From the NCBI GenBank assembly GCA_023411395.1, contig JAEYOV010000078.1, positions 1 through 44,150 on the forward strand: a DNA stretch of 44,150 nt, written 5' to 3'. A program made the position numbers and the translations under genes. Below the pieces are notes generated by a model. It was not told where the DNA came from and did no database searches. It saw only the letters and a program-made list of their open reading frames with translations. This document shows, piece by piece, positions 1 through 7,295 of this stretch. Every line of letters starts with the position of its first letter. Position 1 is the stretch's first letter. The DNA is from Bacillota bacterium (GTDB lineage Bacteria; Bacillota; Clostridia; Christensenellales; Aristaeellaceae).

Positions 1-53
1 GGCTCTGCCCCCTGGACCCCCGCCAAAGGGATATCATCCCTTTGGAATCCCCA
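1..53. repeat. Partial dispersed palindromic repeat (two hairpin modules)
   Basis: The window opens inside a repeat seen again at about 870, 5224, 7207 and 16854. It holds half of a hairpin with a TCT loop (GGC-TCT-GCC core) followed by a CCAAAGGG...CCCTTTGG hairpin and AATCCCC. The left arm is cut by the window edge. The rest of bases 54-180 shows no gene that I can support. Confidence 0.7.
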
Positions 54-180
54 TTATGGGAAGATATGGGAACAAGACCATTCAAAATCACAATCTCATT
101 GTTATGATTCTACACCCGGAACCAACAGCCTCCGACTCATGGCTCGCAAAGCGTTTGCAGCAGCGCCTTATCCCACGGCG

Positions 181-227
181 TTGACACTATCCTCCCTTTT
201 GCCGTATCATATCTGCAAAAGGGAGGA
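181..227 (+). promoter_or_regulatory. Sigma-A promoter with overlapping 13-bp inverted repeat
   Basis: TTGACA at 181-186, an 18-base spacer and TATCAT at 205-210 form a good housekeeping promoter for the HAD gene at 237. A perfect 13-bp inverted repeat (190-202 and 215-227) brackets the -10 box, and its right arm contains the GGGAGG ribosome-binding site. In DNA it could be an operator. In a read-through transcript from upstream it would hide the ribosome site. Confidence 0.6.
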
Positions 228-236
228 TTTTTAGCA

Positions 237-890
237 ATGCCTTGGACCTACGTGCTTTGGGACTGGAACGGTACGCTGCTGGATGATGTGCAGACAGCCG
301 TTGATGTCAACAATGAGATATTTCCCCGGTTCGGCTTTCCACCGCCCGGCAGCGTAGCGGATTATCACAGGTTGTTCCGCTTCCCCGTTCGGGAATATTA
401 TCGCGACCTGGGCGTTACGGACGATATTTTTCCCGCCGTAGCCAACGCCTGGTCCGAGGGATATATGGAGAAAAGCGTAGACTGCCGCCTGCAAAAGCAC
501 GCCCTGGAGGCGTTGGAGGCCTTTCACCGGGCAGGATTGCATCAGGCGATCCTGTCCGCTTCCAAGGAAGAGCACCTGCATGCGCAGATTGCCCGTTTCC
601 CCATCGGCGGATACTTTCAGGCCGCTTTGGGACTTACCCATATTTACGCCACCAGCAAGGTGGATTTGGCCAAGGATTTTTTGAAAAACCACGGCGTCGA
701 TCCCCACCGGGCTGTTTTCCTGGGGGATACACTGCACGACGCGGAAGTCGCGCAGGCTATCGGCTGCGGCTGCATACTGATCGCCAGAGGGCACCAGCCT
801 TGGCAAACGCTGCTGAAAGCCAATGTGCCCGTGTTTGAGGACCTTCAAAAAGCGAAAGAATATGTATTGGCTCAGGGGCTCCGCCCCTGA
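237..890 (+). CDS. HAD-superfamily hydrolase, phosphoglycolate-phosphatase-like
   Basis: This 217-residue protein begins with the HAD motif I DWNGTLLDD (residues 9-17), whose two aspartates form the phospho-aspartyl nucleophile and acid/base pair. Later motifs are visible: a motif II serine in ILSAS (about 105-109) and motif IV in FLGDTLHDAEVA (about 161-172). The predicted role is a soluble phosphatase on a small phosphometabolite; the substrate cannot be read from sequence. The tryptophan in DWNGT in place of the usual leucine marks a subfamily distinct from the second HAD gene at 28402. The ATG follows GGGAGG by a suitable gap. The final codons (AQGLRP-stop) are encoded by a dispersed hairpin repeat, so the natural C-terminus may have been replaced. 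Confidence 0.85.
   Translation: MPWTYVLWDWNGTLLDDVQTAVDVNNEIFPRFGFPPPGSVADYHRLFRFPVREYYRDLGVTDDIFPAVANAWSEGYMEKSVDCRLQKHALEALEAFHRAGLHQAILSASKEEHLHAQIARFPIGGYFQAALGLTHIYATSKVDLAKDFLKNHGVDPHRAVFLGDTLHDAEVAQAIGCGCILIARGHQPWQTLLKANVPVFEDLQKAKEYVLAQGLRP
872..890. repeat. Hairpin repeat supplying the stop codon of the HAD gene
   Basis: TCAGGGGC-TCC-GCCCCTGA is a perfect 8-bp stem with a 3-base loop. The final TGA of the hairpin is the stop codon of the upstream gene. A diverged second module (GGCAAGGGACAAGTCCTC region) and a run of T follow to about 935, so the element may also act as a terminator. Confidence 0.65.
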
Positions 891-1064
891 GAACCCCGGC
901 AAGGGACAAGTCCTCTGCATTCCTATTTTTTTAAAAAGATGCCTATAATGTAAGCATCACCTTAACGGTAAAAACATGTGCATGGTACAAGTTCTAAGCC
1001 TTCCCCTTGAGGGTTGAAATAAACCGCCCGCCCCATTTTCAATGCAGTAAAACGAGGAAATGTT

Positions 1065-1937
1065 ATGACACCCGCACCTGACACCCCAACGCTTATGGAA
1101 AGCGTGAATGACACCCTGGAAAACGCGGGCCAGGCCGCCGGGCAGTTTTTGAGCGACCTGCCCATGTGGCTGAGCAAGCTGCTCCTGGCCGGATTGGTGA
1201 TCCTGCTGGGGGCGCTTGTCATCCGCCTGGGCCGGCACCTGATCCGAAGGATGATGCGCGCCAGGGAGGGCCGGACCCCTGGCCAGCGGGAGACGCTGCG
1301 CTCCCTTGTGACCAGCGTGTTCAACTACATCATGTATTTCCTCATCGCCACCTTTGCGCTGGGGGTGTTTGGCGTAAACGTAACCTCCATGATCGCGGTG
1401 GCCGGCGTCGGCGGCATTGCCGTGGGCTTCGGGGCGCAGACGCTGGTGAAGGATGTCATCTCCGGCATCTTCTTGTGGGTGGAAGGCAACATCACGGTCG
1501 GGGATATCGTGGAAGTCAACGGCCTTTCCGGTGAGGTGGAGTCCATCGCGCTGCGCACCACCTCCATCCGCCATTTCAGCGGCAACCTCTATGTGGTTCC
1601 CAACGGCGACATCCGCACTGTCACCAATATGACCCGCACCTTCAAGCGGGCCATTGTGGATGTGCGCCTGCCCTATGAGGAAAAGCTGGAGCGGCTGCTC
1701 AAGATACTGGAAGACGAGATGCAGGCGGCAGGCAAAGCCGTTGAAGGCCTTGCCGAAACGCCGGATGTGCTGGGCGTGCTCGCCTTTGAAGCGGACTGCA
1801 TCATCGTGCGCCTGTCTGCCCTTTGCCCAGTCAAGGAAAACTGGCGGATCGAGCGGGAATTGCGCAAGCGTGTCAAGGACCGCTTTGACCAGGAAGGCAT
1901 TCAAATGCCGCATATACGGAAGATTACCGCGGAATAA
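1065..1937 (+). CDS. Small-conductance mechanosensitive channel, MscS family
   Basis: The 290-residue protein has the plan of a three-helix MscS channel: an N-terminal helix (about 36-56), a second helix (about 86-108) and the glycine/alanine-rich pore helix GVGGIAVGFGAQ (about 118-129). The beta domain follows, with the family signature VGDIVEVNGLSGEVE and the VVPNGD motif. Such channels open under membrane tension and release solutes during hypo-osmotic shock. Length matches the E. coli MscS class (about 286). The start ATG follows GAGGAAA. The gene stands alone between the HAD gene and the glycan operon; a TATAAT at 944-949 may be its -10 box, but I see no convincing -35. Confidence 0.93.
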   Translation: MTPAPDTPTLMESVNDTLENAGQAAGQFLSDLPMWLSKLLLAGLVILLGALVIRLGRHLIRRMMRAREGRTPGQRETLRSLVTSVFNYIMYFLIATFALGVFGVNVTSMIAVAGVGGIAVGFGAQTLVKDVISGIFLWVEGNITVGDIVEVNGLSGEVESIALRTTSIRHFSGNLYVVPNGDIRTVTNMTRTFKRAIVDVRLPYEEKLERLLKILEDEMQAAGKAVEGLAETPDVLGVLAFEADCIIVRLSALCPVKENWRIERELRKRVKDRFDQEGIQMPHIRKITAE

Positions 1938-1945
1938 CCGATGAT

Positions 1946-1974
1946 TTGACATAAGACCTGCCCTGTGCTACCAT
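1946..1974 (+). promoter_or_regulatory. Sigma-A promoter of the surface-glycan operon
   Basis: TTGACA (1946-1951), 17-base spacer, TACCAT (1969-1974). It lies 46 bases before the first gene of the operon, whose ribosome site is AAGGAGG. Confidence 0.6.
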
Positions 1975-2019
1975 ATCAGCGCCTGTTATCATTCATTTCT
2001 CCTTTAAGGAGGAACGGTC

Positions 2020-2730
2020 ATGCCAAAGCAAATCCCCGAACTGCCCGTGTGGAAGGGGCCGTTATCCCACCCGTTTTATAGTATTGTTATAAAGCGTATT
2101 CTGGATTTTCTGCTGGCGCTGGTGCTGCTCATTCCCGGCCTGATTCTGATGATCCCCATCGCAATCGCCGTAAGGCTGGATTCCTCCGGACCCATATTCT
2201 ACCGTGCGCCAAGGGGCGGCTATCACAACAAAACGTTTCTTATTTTCAAGTTCCGCACCATGGTCAGGGATGCCGACAAAACCGGCGGCACCACCGCCTT
2301 GAACGACGCGCGGGTGACGCGGGTAGGGCATATCCTGCGCAAGACGAAGCTGGATGAGATACCCCAACTGCTCAATATTCTGACGGGCGAAATGAGTTTC
2401 ATCGGCCCCCGGCCGGAGCTGCTCCGCTACACTATGCGCTACACCCGTGATCAGGAATGCATTCTGTGGGTGCGCCCCGGCATCAGCGACGAAAGTTCCC
2501 TGGTGTACATCAACCAGGATGAGATGGTGGGCACGGAAAATCCCGTGGAAAACTATGAAAAATACATCCTCGACAACAAAAACGCCCTGCGGGTGGAGTA
2601 CGCGTTGAACCAAAGCTTCCTGTTGGATGCGAAGCTGTTTTTGCGCACCATAGCCGGGGTGTTTCATAAGGCCCGGCGCGTGGTGCGGGAGGAAAGCACC
2701 AAAGCCGCCCCCGGAAAGGAACACGCATGA
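2020..2730 (+). CDS. Undecaprenyl-phosphate sugar-1-phosphate transferase (PglC/WcaJ-type)
   Basis: This 236-residue enzyme belongs to the bacterial sugar transferase family, which moves a sugar 1-phosphate from a nucleotide sugar onto undecaprenyl phosphate, the first membrane step of many surface glycans. An N-terminal hydrophobic re-entrant helix (about 29-52) is followed by FKFRTM (83-88), the catalytic DE pair in KLDEIPQL, and the conserved MSFIGPRPE and VRPGIS segments. It is a short catalytic-core form without the extra membrane segments of WcaJ. The start follows a strong AAGGAGG. It overlaps the next gene by 4 bases (ATGA) and heads a five-gene operon. Confidence 0.93.
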   Translation: MPKQIPELPVWKGPLSHPFYSIVIKRILDFLLALVLLIPGLILMIPIAIAVRLDSSGPIFYRAPRGGYHNKTFLIFKFRTMVRDADKTGGTTALNDARVTRVGHILRKTKLDEIPQLLNILTGEMSFIGPRPELLRYTMRYTRDQECILWVRPGISDESSLVYINQDEMVGTENPVENYEKYILDNKNALRVEYALNQSFLLDAKLFLRTIAGVFHKARRVVREESTKAAPGKEHA

Positions 2731-3548
2731 CTGCTCTTTCCAGCGAAAAGCTGGCCTATTTCATCAAGCGCCACGGCCTTGAAATGACGCATCTGTCCCA
2801 TGGCTCCCATATCGGGGCCATTTTGTCCGTTGCGGATATCATGGCCGTTTTGTATGCCGGTGTGCTTAGGGTAAAAAGTGATAATCCCAAGTGGGAAGAC
2901 CGTGACCGGCTGATCCAGAGCAAGGGCCATGCCGGCGCCGCCGTGTATGCCGCTTTGGCGGAACGCGGCTTTTTTGATTTGGAACTGCTCAAAACCCACT
3001 ACCAAAACGGCAGCCTTCTGTCGGGCCATGTATCCCACAAGGGGATGCCGGGGGTGGAGTTTTCCACAGGCTCCCTGGGCCATGGCCTGCCTGTGGGGGT
3101 AGGAATGGCCTTGACTGCACAAAGGGACGGCAAGAATTGGCGCGTGTATGTGGTGTGCGGCGACGGGGAATGCGACGAGGGCAGCGTGTGGGAAAGCGCG
3201 CTCATCGCCCATCATCTGAACCTTAACAACCTCACCGCCATCATCGACTACAACAAAATGCAAAGCCTGGATTTTTGCGAGCGCACCATCCGGCTGGAGC
3301 CCTTTGCCGATAAGTGGCGCGCCTTCGGCTGGCATGTGATCGAGGCGGACGGCCACGACCACGCATCCCTGCGCAGCGCCTTTGCAAAGGCACAGGAAGA
3401 AAAGAAAGCGCCCTCCGTCATCATCGCCCATACCATAAAGGGCAAGGGCATCTCCTTCATGGAAAACAACATTCTCTGGCACTACCGCACACCCCAGGGG
3501 GAGGAATATGAAGCGGCGGTCCGTGAATTGGAGGCGCAAAAACCATGA
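2727..3548 (+). CDS. Transketolase, N-terminal (TPP-binding) subunit
   Basis: The 273-residue protein is the first half of a split transketolase, which moves two-carbon ketol units between sugar phosphates. The thiamine-diphosphate motif is intact: GDGECDEG (145-152) through N176 in DYNKMQS. Histidines expected near the substrate channel are seen in KGHAG (67-70) and GSLGHG (115-120). It is joined to its partner by a 4-base ATGA overlap, so the two are very likely made together. The setting between a sugar-phosphate transferase and LicD suggests it makes a special sugar precursor for the glycan rather than serving general pentose metabolism; this is inference. Confidence 0.93.
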   Translation: MTALSSEKLAYFIKRHGLEMTHLSHGSHIGAILSVADIMAVLYAGVLRVKSDNPKWEDRDRLIQSKGHAGAAVYAALAERGFFDLELLKTHYQNGSLLSGHVSHKGMPGVEFSTGSLGHGLPVGVGMALTAQRDGKNWRVYVVCGDGECDEGSVWESALIAHHLNLNNLTAIIDYNKMQSLDFCERTIRLEPFADKWRAFGWHVIEADGHDHASLRSAFAKAQEEKKAPSVIIAHTIKGKGISFMENNILWHYRTPQGEEYEAAVRELEAQKP

Positions 3549-4480
3549 GGGATGCGTTTACTGCCGCCCTGCAGGAGCTGGCAAAAAATGACCCCAATAT
3601 CTTTTTGATCACCGGGGACCTGGGCTTTGGCGTATTGAAGCCCTATTGGGAAACCTATCCCCACCAGTTTGTCAACGCGGGCATCTCCGAGCAGGCCATG
3701 ACAGGCATGGCTGCCGGCATGGCGCTGTCGGGAAAGACTGTTTTCACCTACTCCATCGGCAACTTCCCAACGCTTCGCTGCCTGGAACAGATTCGAAATG
3801 ACTGTGCCTACCACCGGGCCAATGTGAAAATCGTATGCGTCGGCGGCGGGTTTGTGTACGGCTCGCTGGGCATGAGCCACCATGCCACCGAGGATATGGC
3901 CATATTGCGGTCACTGCCGGATGTGGCGGTGTTCACCCCCGGTGACCCCACCGAAGTGCGTGCGGTGATGCCGGTTCTCACATCCCATCCCGGCACCTGC
4001 TATCTTCGCCTGGGCCGGGGCGGCGAACCCACGCTGCATCAAAAGCCCATTGAAAACTACCGCATAGGGCAGGGATTATGCTTACAGGAAGGCCAGGATG
4101 TTGCTCTTCTATCTGCCGGCGGTATCCTGTCCCAAACGATAGCCGCGGCGGAAATCTTGGAAAAGCAGGGCGTATCGGCAGGCGTGTACAGCTTTCCCAC
4201 GTTAAAGCCACTGGATGAAGATCTCGTCAGGCGTCTGGCCAAAGCGCTACCCCTTTTGGTTACAGTGGAGGAGCACACCATTCTGGGCGGGCTGGGCGGC
4301 GCGGTGGCAGAAACGGTGGGCGATATTTCAGGCAGCCGGGCCAGGGTTATGCGCATCGGCATGCGGGATGCCTATTCCGCCATTGTAGGTTCCCAGCAGT
4401 ATTTGCGGAAGCAGTATGGTTTGGACGGCGCCGCCATTGCACAAAAAACACTGCAGGCGCTAAAGGAGCAAAAGCCATGA
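3545..4480 (+). CDS. Transketolase, C-terminal subunit
   Basis: The 311-residue second half of the split transketolase contains the pyrimidine-binding domain with the catalytic glutamate in AGISEQAMTGMAAGMA (about 40-55), followed by the C-terminal transketolase domain (about 170-305). It also resembles the deoxyxylulose-5-phosphate synthase C-terminal half, but pairing with the separate N-terminal subunit argues for a transketolase. It overlaps both neighbours by 4 bases (2727-3548 upstream, 4477 downstream), so the operon appears translationally coupled. Confidence 0.92.
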   Translation: MRDAFTAALQELAKNDPNIFLITGDLGFGVLKPYWETYPHQFVNAGISEQAMTGMAAGMALSGKTVFTYSIGNFPTLRCLEQIRNDCAYHRANVKIVCVGGGFVYGSLGMSHHATEDMAILRSLPDVAVFTPGDPTEVRAVMPVLTSHPGTCYLRLGRGGEPTLHQKPIENYRIGQGLCLQEGQDVALLSAGGILSQTIAAAEILEKQGVSAGVYSFPTLKPLDEDLVRRLAKALPLLVTVEEHTILGGLGGAVAETVGDISGSRARVMRIGMRDAYSAIVGSQQYLRKQYGLDGAAIAQKTLQALKEQKP

Positions 4481-5223
4481 GCACGACGCCTCGGAGCCTT
4501 GACCTGATCCACAAGGAGCTGCTGGGCCAACTTACCGATATCATCAAGGTCTGCACAGCCCACCGCATTCCCTATGCCATGATGTGCGGCTCGCTTTTGG
4601 GCACGGTGCGGCACCAGGGCTTTATCCCCTGGGATGACGATATCGATCTGATCATGACCAGGGAAGCCTATGACCGCTTTGCGGCGGTGTATCCGAAAGA
4701 ATGTGACGAAAGGTATCTGCTCTCCCGCACCAACACCTGGACACCCCGGGTCATGAGCAGGGACCCGTTGGTTAACGATGCCTTTACAGACTTGTTCATC
4801 ATGGACTACCTGCCGGAAGGAAGCTTAAGCCGCCGGGTGCGGCTGACGCTATTGCGACTTTTGCAGGGCATGCTGAAGAAGAACGTGAATTACAAGCGTT
4901 TTTCGCTTCCCCAAAAGCTGGCACTGATAACTACCCATATACTGGGCCTGCCCTTTTCCGTTAAGCAGAAAACCGCCTGGTACGAGCGCCTTTCCAGGCG
5001 CACCAAACATGGCCTGGAAACCCACATGTCCAACGGTGCTTTCGGACTTCTCTCCATGACCTGGGACCCGAAGCTGTTTGATGATCTTGTCGAAGCGCCT
5101 TTTGAGCACCTCACCGTTCTGATCCCCAGAGATTATCATACCGTTCTTGTAAAGCTCTTTGGCCCTGACTACATGACCCCGCCGCCCGAAAGCGAGCGCG
5201 TGGCCAAGCACCTGGACCTATAG
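4477..5223 (+). CDS. LicD-family phosphotransferase
   Basis: This 248-residue protein carries the LicD nucleotidyltransferase-fold signature: MMCGSLLGTVRHQGFIPWDD (about 34-53), with the metal-binding DDDID directly after. LicD proteins attach phosphocholine, or in other species a different phospho-substituent, to surface glycans and teichoic acids. The donor here is unknown, as no choline uptake or cytidylyltransferase gene is in the window. The start overlaps the transketolase stop; SD is AAAGGAG. The 3' side runs straight into a dispersed repeat beginning at 5224. Confidence 0.9.
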   Translation: MSTTPRSLDLIHKELLGQLTDIIKVCTAHRIPYAMMCGSLLGTVRHQGFIPWDDDIDLIMTREAYDRFAAVYPKECDERYLLSRTNTWTPRVMSRDPLVNDAFTDLFIMDYLPEGSLSRRVRLTLLRLLQGMLKKNVNYKRFSLPQKLALITTHILGLPFSVKQKTAWYERLSRRTKHGLETHMSNGAFGLLSMTWDPKLFDDLVEAPFEHLTVLIPRDYHTVLVKLFGPDYMTPPPESERVAKHLDL

Positions 5224-5282
5224 CCAGGGGACACTGTCCCCTGGACCCCTGCCAAAGGGACACAGCCCCTTTGGCATCCCCA
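5224..5282. repeat. Dispersed hairpin repeat, full two-module copy
   Basis: The first module is a perfect palindrome of CCAGGGGACA and TGTCCCCTGG around a single C. The second is GCCAAAGGG...CCCCTTTGGC followed by ATCCCC. The order and spacing match the copy at the window start. It begins right after the licD stop codon. Confidence 0.75.
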
Positions 5283-5343
5283 TTTATAGGAAGTTGTAAT
5301 CCAATATCTCATGAACCAATTATATAACAAGACTGCACCCGAA

Positions 5344-5480
5344 GGATTCCAAAGGGCGACCGGAAAGCCCTTTGGTCGCGCCCGCAGGCGCGAAATCTTT
5401 AACGAACCGGTTTGTTGCTGCCACAATAAACTCAAAAAATAGAAACAGGGATTCCAAAGGGATGAAATCCCTTTGGCGTC
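5344..5480. repeat. Two inverted copies of the CCAAAGGG hairpin module
   Basis: GATTCCAAAGGG...CCCTTTGG occurs at about 5344-5375 and again at 5448-5479, both in the orientation opposite to the copy at 5224. Together the three copies fill most of the 274-base gap between licD and the flippase. The open frame reaching back through here to 5372 is repeat-derived and not part of the flippase. Confidence 0.7.
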
Positions 5481-5497
5481 TCTCAAAGAGGATATTC

Positions 5498-7021
5498 ATG
5501 AGCCGCACCAAAGCCGCTATGCGCAACACCCTGGCCACAGGAGCCTATCAAATTGCAGCCATGCTGCTGGGCTTTGTCACGCCCCGGCTGATGATGGCCT
5601 ATTACGGCTCGGAGATCAACGGGCTGGTGGCTTCCGTCACGGAATTCATGGGCTATTTCAAGCTGGTGGAGGCGGGACTGGCCGCTGCGGCCATTTATGG
5701 GCTGTACAAGCCGCTAAGCGAAAATGATCATGATAAGGTAAGCGCCATCGTTTCGGCGGCGCGGCAGTTCTATCAAAAGTCCGGCTTTTTGTTTATTGCG
5801 CTGACGCTTGCATTTTCCGCCATCTATCCGCTGGTGGTACCTATTGATTCCCTGTCCCGCCTGTCGGTAGGGCTGCTGGTAGCCATCATGGGTTTGTCGG
5901 GCACGCTGGAGTTTTTCACGCTGTCCCGCTATAGGGTGCTTTTGACGGCGGACCAGAAAACATATGTGGTCTCCCTGGCCTCCATGGCTTCATTGGTGCT
6001 GCAGACGGCCGTCATTGCTGGGCTGTCCCTTTTGAGGGCCGACATACTGCTCTTGCGGCTGCTGGCGGGACTCACGATCCTTTGGCGCTCCGTCCTTTTG
6101 TATGCCTATGTCCGCCGCCATTACCCTTACGTCAATTACAAGGCAAAGCCGGACAAAGAGCCGCTTAATCGCCGGTGGGACGCGCTGTACCAGCAGCTCA
6201 CCGTAACGCTGCACCAGGGCATGGGTGTGATCCTCACCACGGTCATCACCAGGGATGCGCTGCTGGTCAGCGTCTACAGCACCTATCATCTGGTGACGGT
6301 AGGGCTGTGGGGCATTTTGAAAATGGTATCCACTGGGCTGTACGCCTCGTTTGGCGATCTACTCGCCCGGGGCGAAATGGATAAGTTCCGCCGGGCCTAC
6401 CGGGAGTATGAGTTCCTTTTCCTGTCGCTGATCACCGTGCTGTATTCCGTTTCCATGGCGCTGATCGTGCCCTTTGTGCAGCTTTACACAAGAGGCATCC
6501 CGGATGTGAACTATGTGGTGCCTATCCTTGGCGCGCTGCTGACCTTGGAAGGGCTGACGGATCAAATCAAAGCGCCGCTCGATTTGATGGTCACCGCGGC
6601 GGGCAAATTCCGGGAGACGCGCCACCACAACACGCTGCAGATAGGCCTTGGCTTGGGGTTGGGGCTGATCCTTGGCCTTTTCTTTGGGCTGCCGGGCATC
6701 GCGGCCGGGATTCTCCTCTCCAACCTTGTCAGGGTAGGCGTGCAATTGTGGTTCGTGCCCAAGCATATCACAGGCCTATCGTTTCAGGAAACGCTTGCAC
6801 GCATGGGCAGATTGATTCTGACAGTCACACTGATCTGCATTCCCTTCCTGCTTTGGCCTTTGACACCTTCGCGGTTTGTGGCGTGGATCGGCTATGCGGT
6901 GCTGCTTACCAGTTATGCAACGCTGGTCACGATCGGTATCGGCTGGCTGTTTGACAGGCAGCAGATGCGAGAAGTATGGATAAGAATCAAAGGGATGACG
7001 AAAAAGGAGGGCGGTCAATGA
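5498..7021 (+). CDS. Polysaccharide flippase (Wzx/MATE-like membrane protein)
   Basis: The 507-residue protein has about 12-14 hydrophobic segments and the general plan of oligosaccharide flippases, which move undecaprenyl-linked glycan units across the membrane. The start GYTN-free N-terminus MSRTKAAMRNTLATGAYQIA fits the family (a short basic leader, then helix 1). I chose ATG 5498 because the in-frame codons upstream lie in a dispersed repeat; the ribosome site AGAGGAT is weak. It sits at the end of the glycan operon, 274 bases after licD, so it may also have its own expression control. A strong terminator follows. Confidence 0.85.
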   Translation: MSRTKAAMRNTLATGAYQIAAMLLGFVTPRLMMAYYGSEINGLVASVTEFMGYFKLVEAGLAAAAIYGLYKPLSENDHDKVSAIVSAARQFYQKSGFLFIALTLAFSAIYPLVVPIDSLSRLSVGLLVAIMGLSGTLEFFTLSRYRVLLTADQKTYVVSLASMASLVLQTAVIAGLSLLRADILLLRLLAGLTILWRSVLLYAYVRRHYPYVNYKAKPDKEPLNRRWDALYQQLTVTLHQGMGVILTTVITRDALLVSVYSTYHLVTVGLWGILKMVSTGLYASFGDLLARGEMDKFRRAYREYEFLFLSLITVLYSVSMALIVPFVQLYTRGIPDVNYVVPILGALLTLEGLTDQIKAPLDLMVTAAGKFRETRHHNTLQIGLGLGLGLILGLFFGLPGIAAGILLSNLVRVGVQLWFVPKHITGLSFQETLARMGRLILTVTLICIPFLLWPLTPSRFVAWIGYAVLLTSYATLVTIGIGWLFDRQQMREVWIRIKGMTKKEGGQ

Positions 7022-7039
7022 CCGCCCCTAGCATTTTTT
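7009..7039 (+). terminator. Rho-independent terminator of the glycan operon
   Basis: GGGCGGTC-AAT-GACCGCCC followed by CTAGCATTTTTT. The flippase stop codon lies inside the hairpin. Confidence 0.85.
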
Positions 7040-7206
7040 CAGTCCCTGAACCTTTGATGTGATATTAAAACTATTCGAGTAGCAATCCATTCAGCATGCA
7101 AATGGCGAATATAGACTAAGCGATACAAGCGGGCGGTTGATAATCGCCCGCGTGCACCGGCCTTCAACATGCTGGAGGAACATATATTTTGCGCATCCCA
7201 AATATG

Positions 7207-7295
7207 GGGATTCCAAAGGGGCTTTGTCCCTTTGGCGGGATTCCCAAGGGCGGAGTCCTTGGGCGGGGTCCTTAGGGGCAGAGCCCTTAAGCCAG
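7207..7295. repeat. Cluster of three dispersed hairpin modules
   Basis: In order: GATTCCAAAGGGG...CCCTTTGG, CCCAAGGGCGGAGTCCTTGGG, and CTTAGGGGC-AGA-GCCCTTAAG (7271-7291). The last is the reverse orientation of the TCT-loop hairpin. The cluster reaches the stop codon of the minus-strand fusion gene at 7287. Bases 7040-7206 show only a GCGGGCG...CGCCCGC hairpin near 7130-7152 and no gene. Confidence 0.7.
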
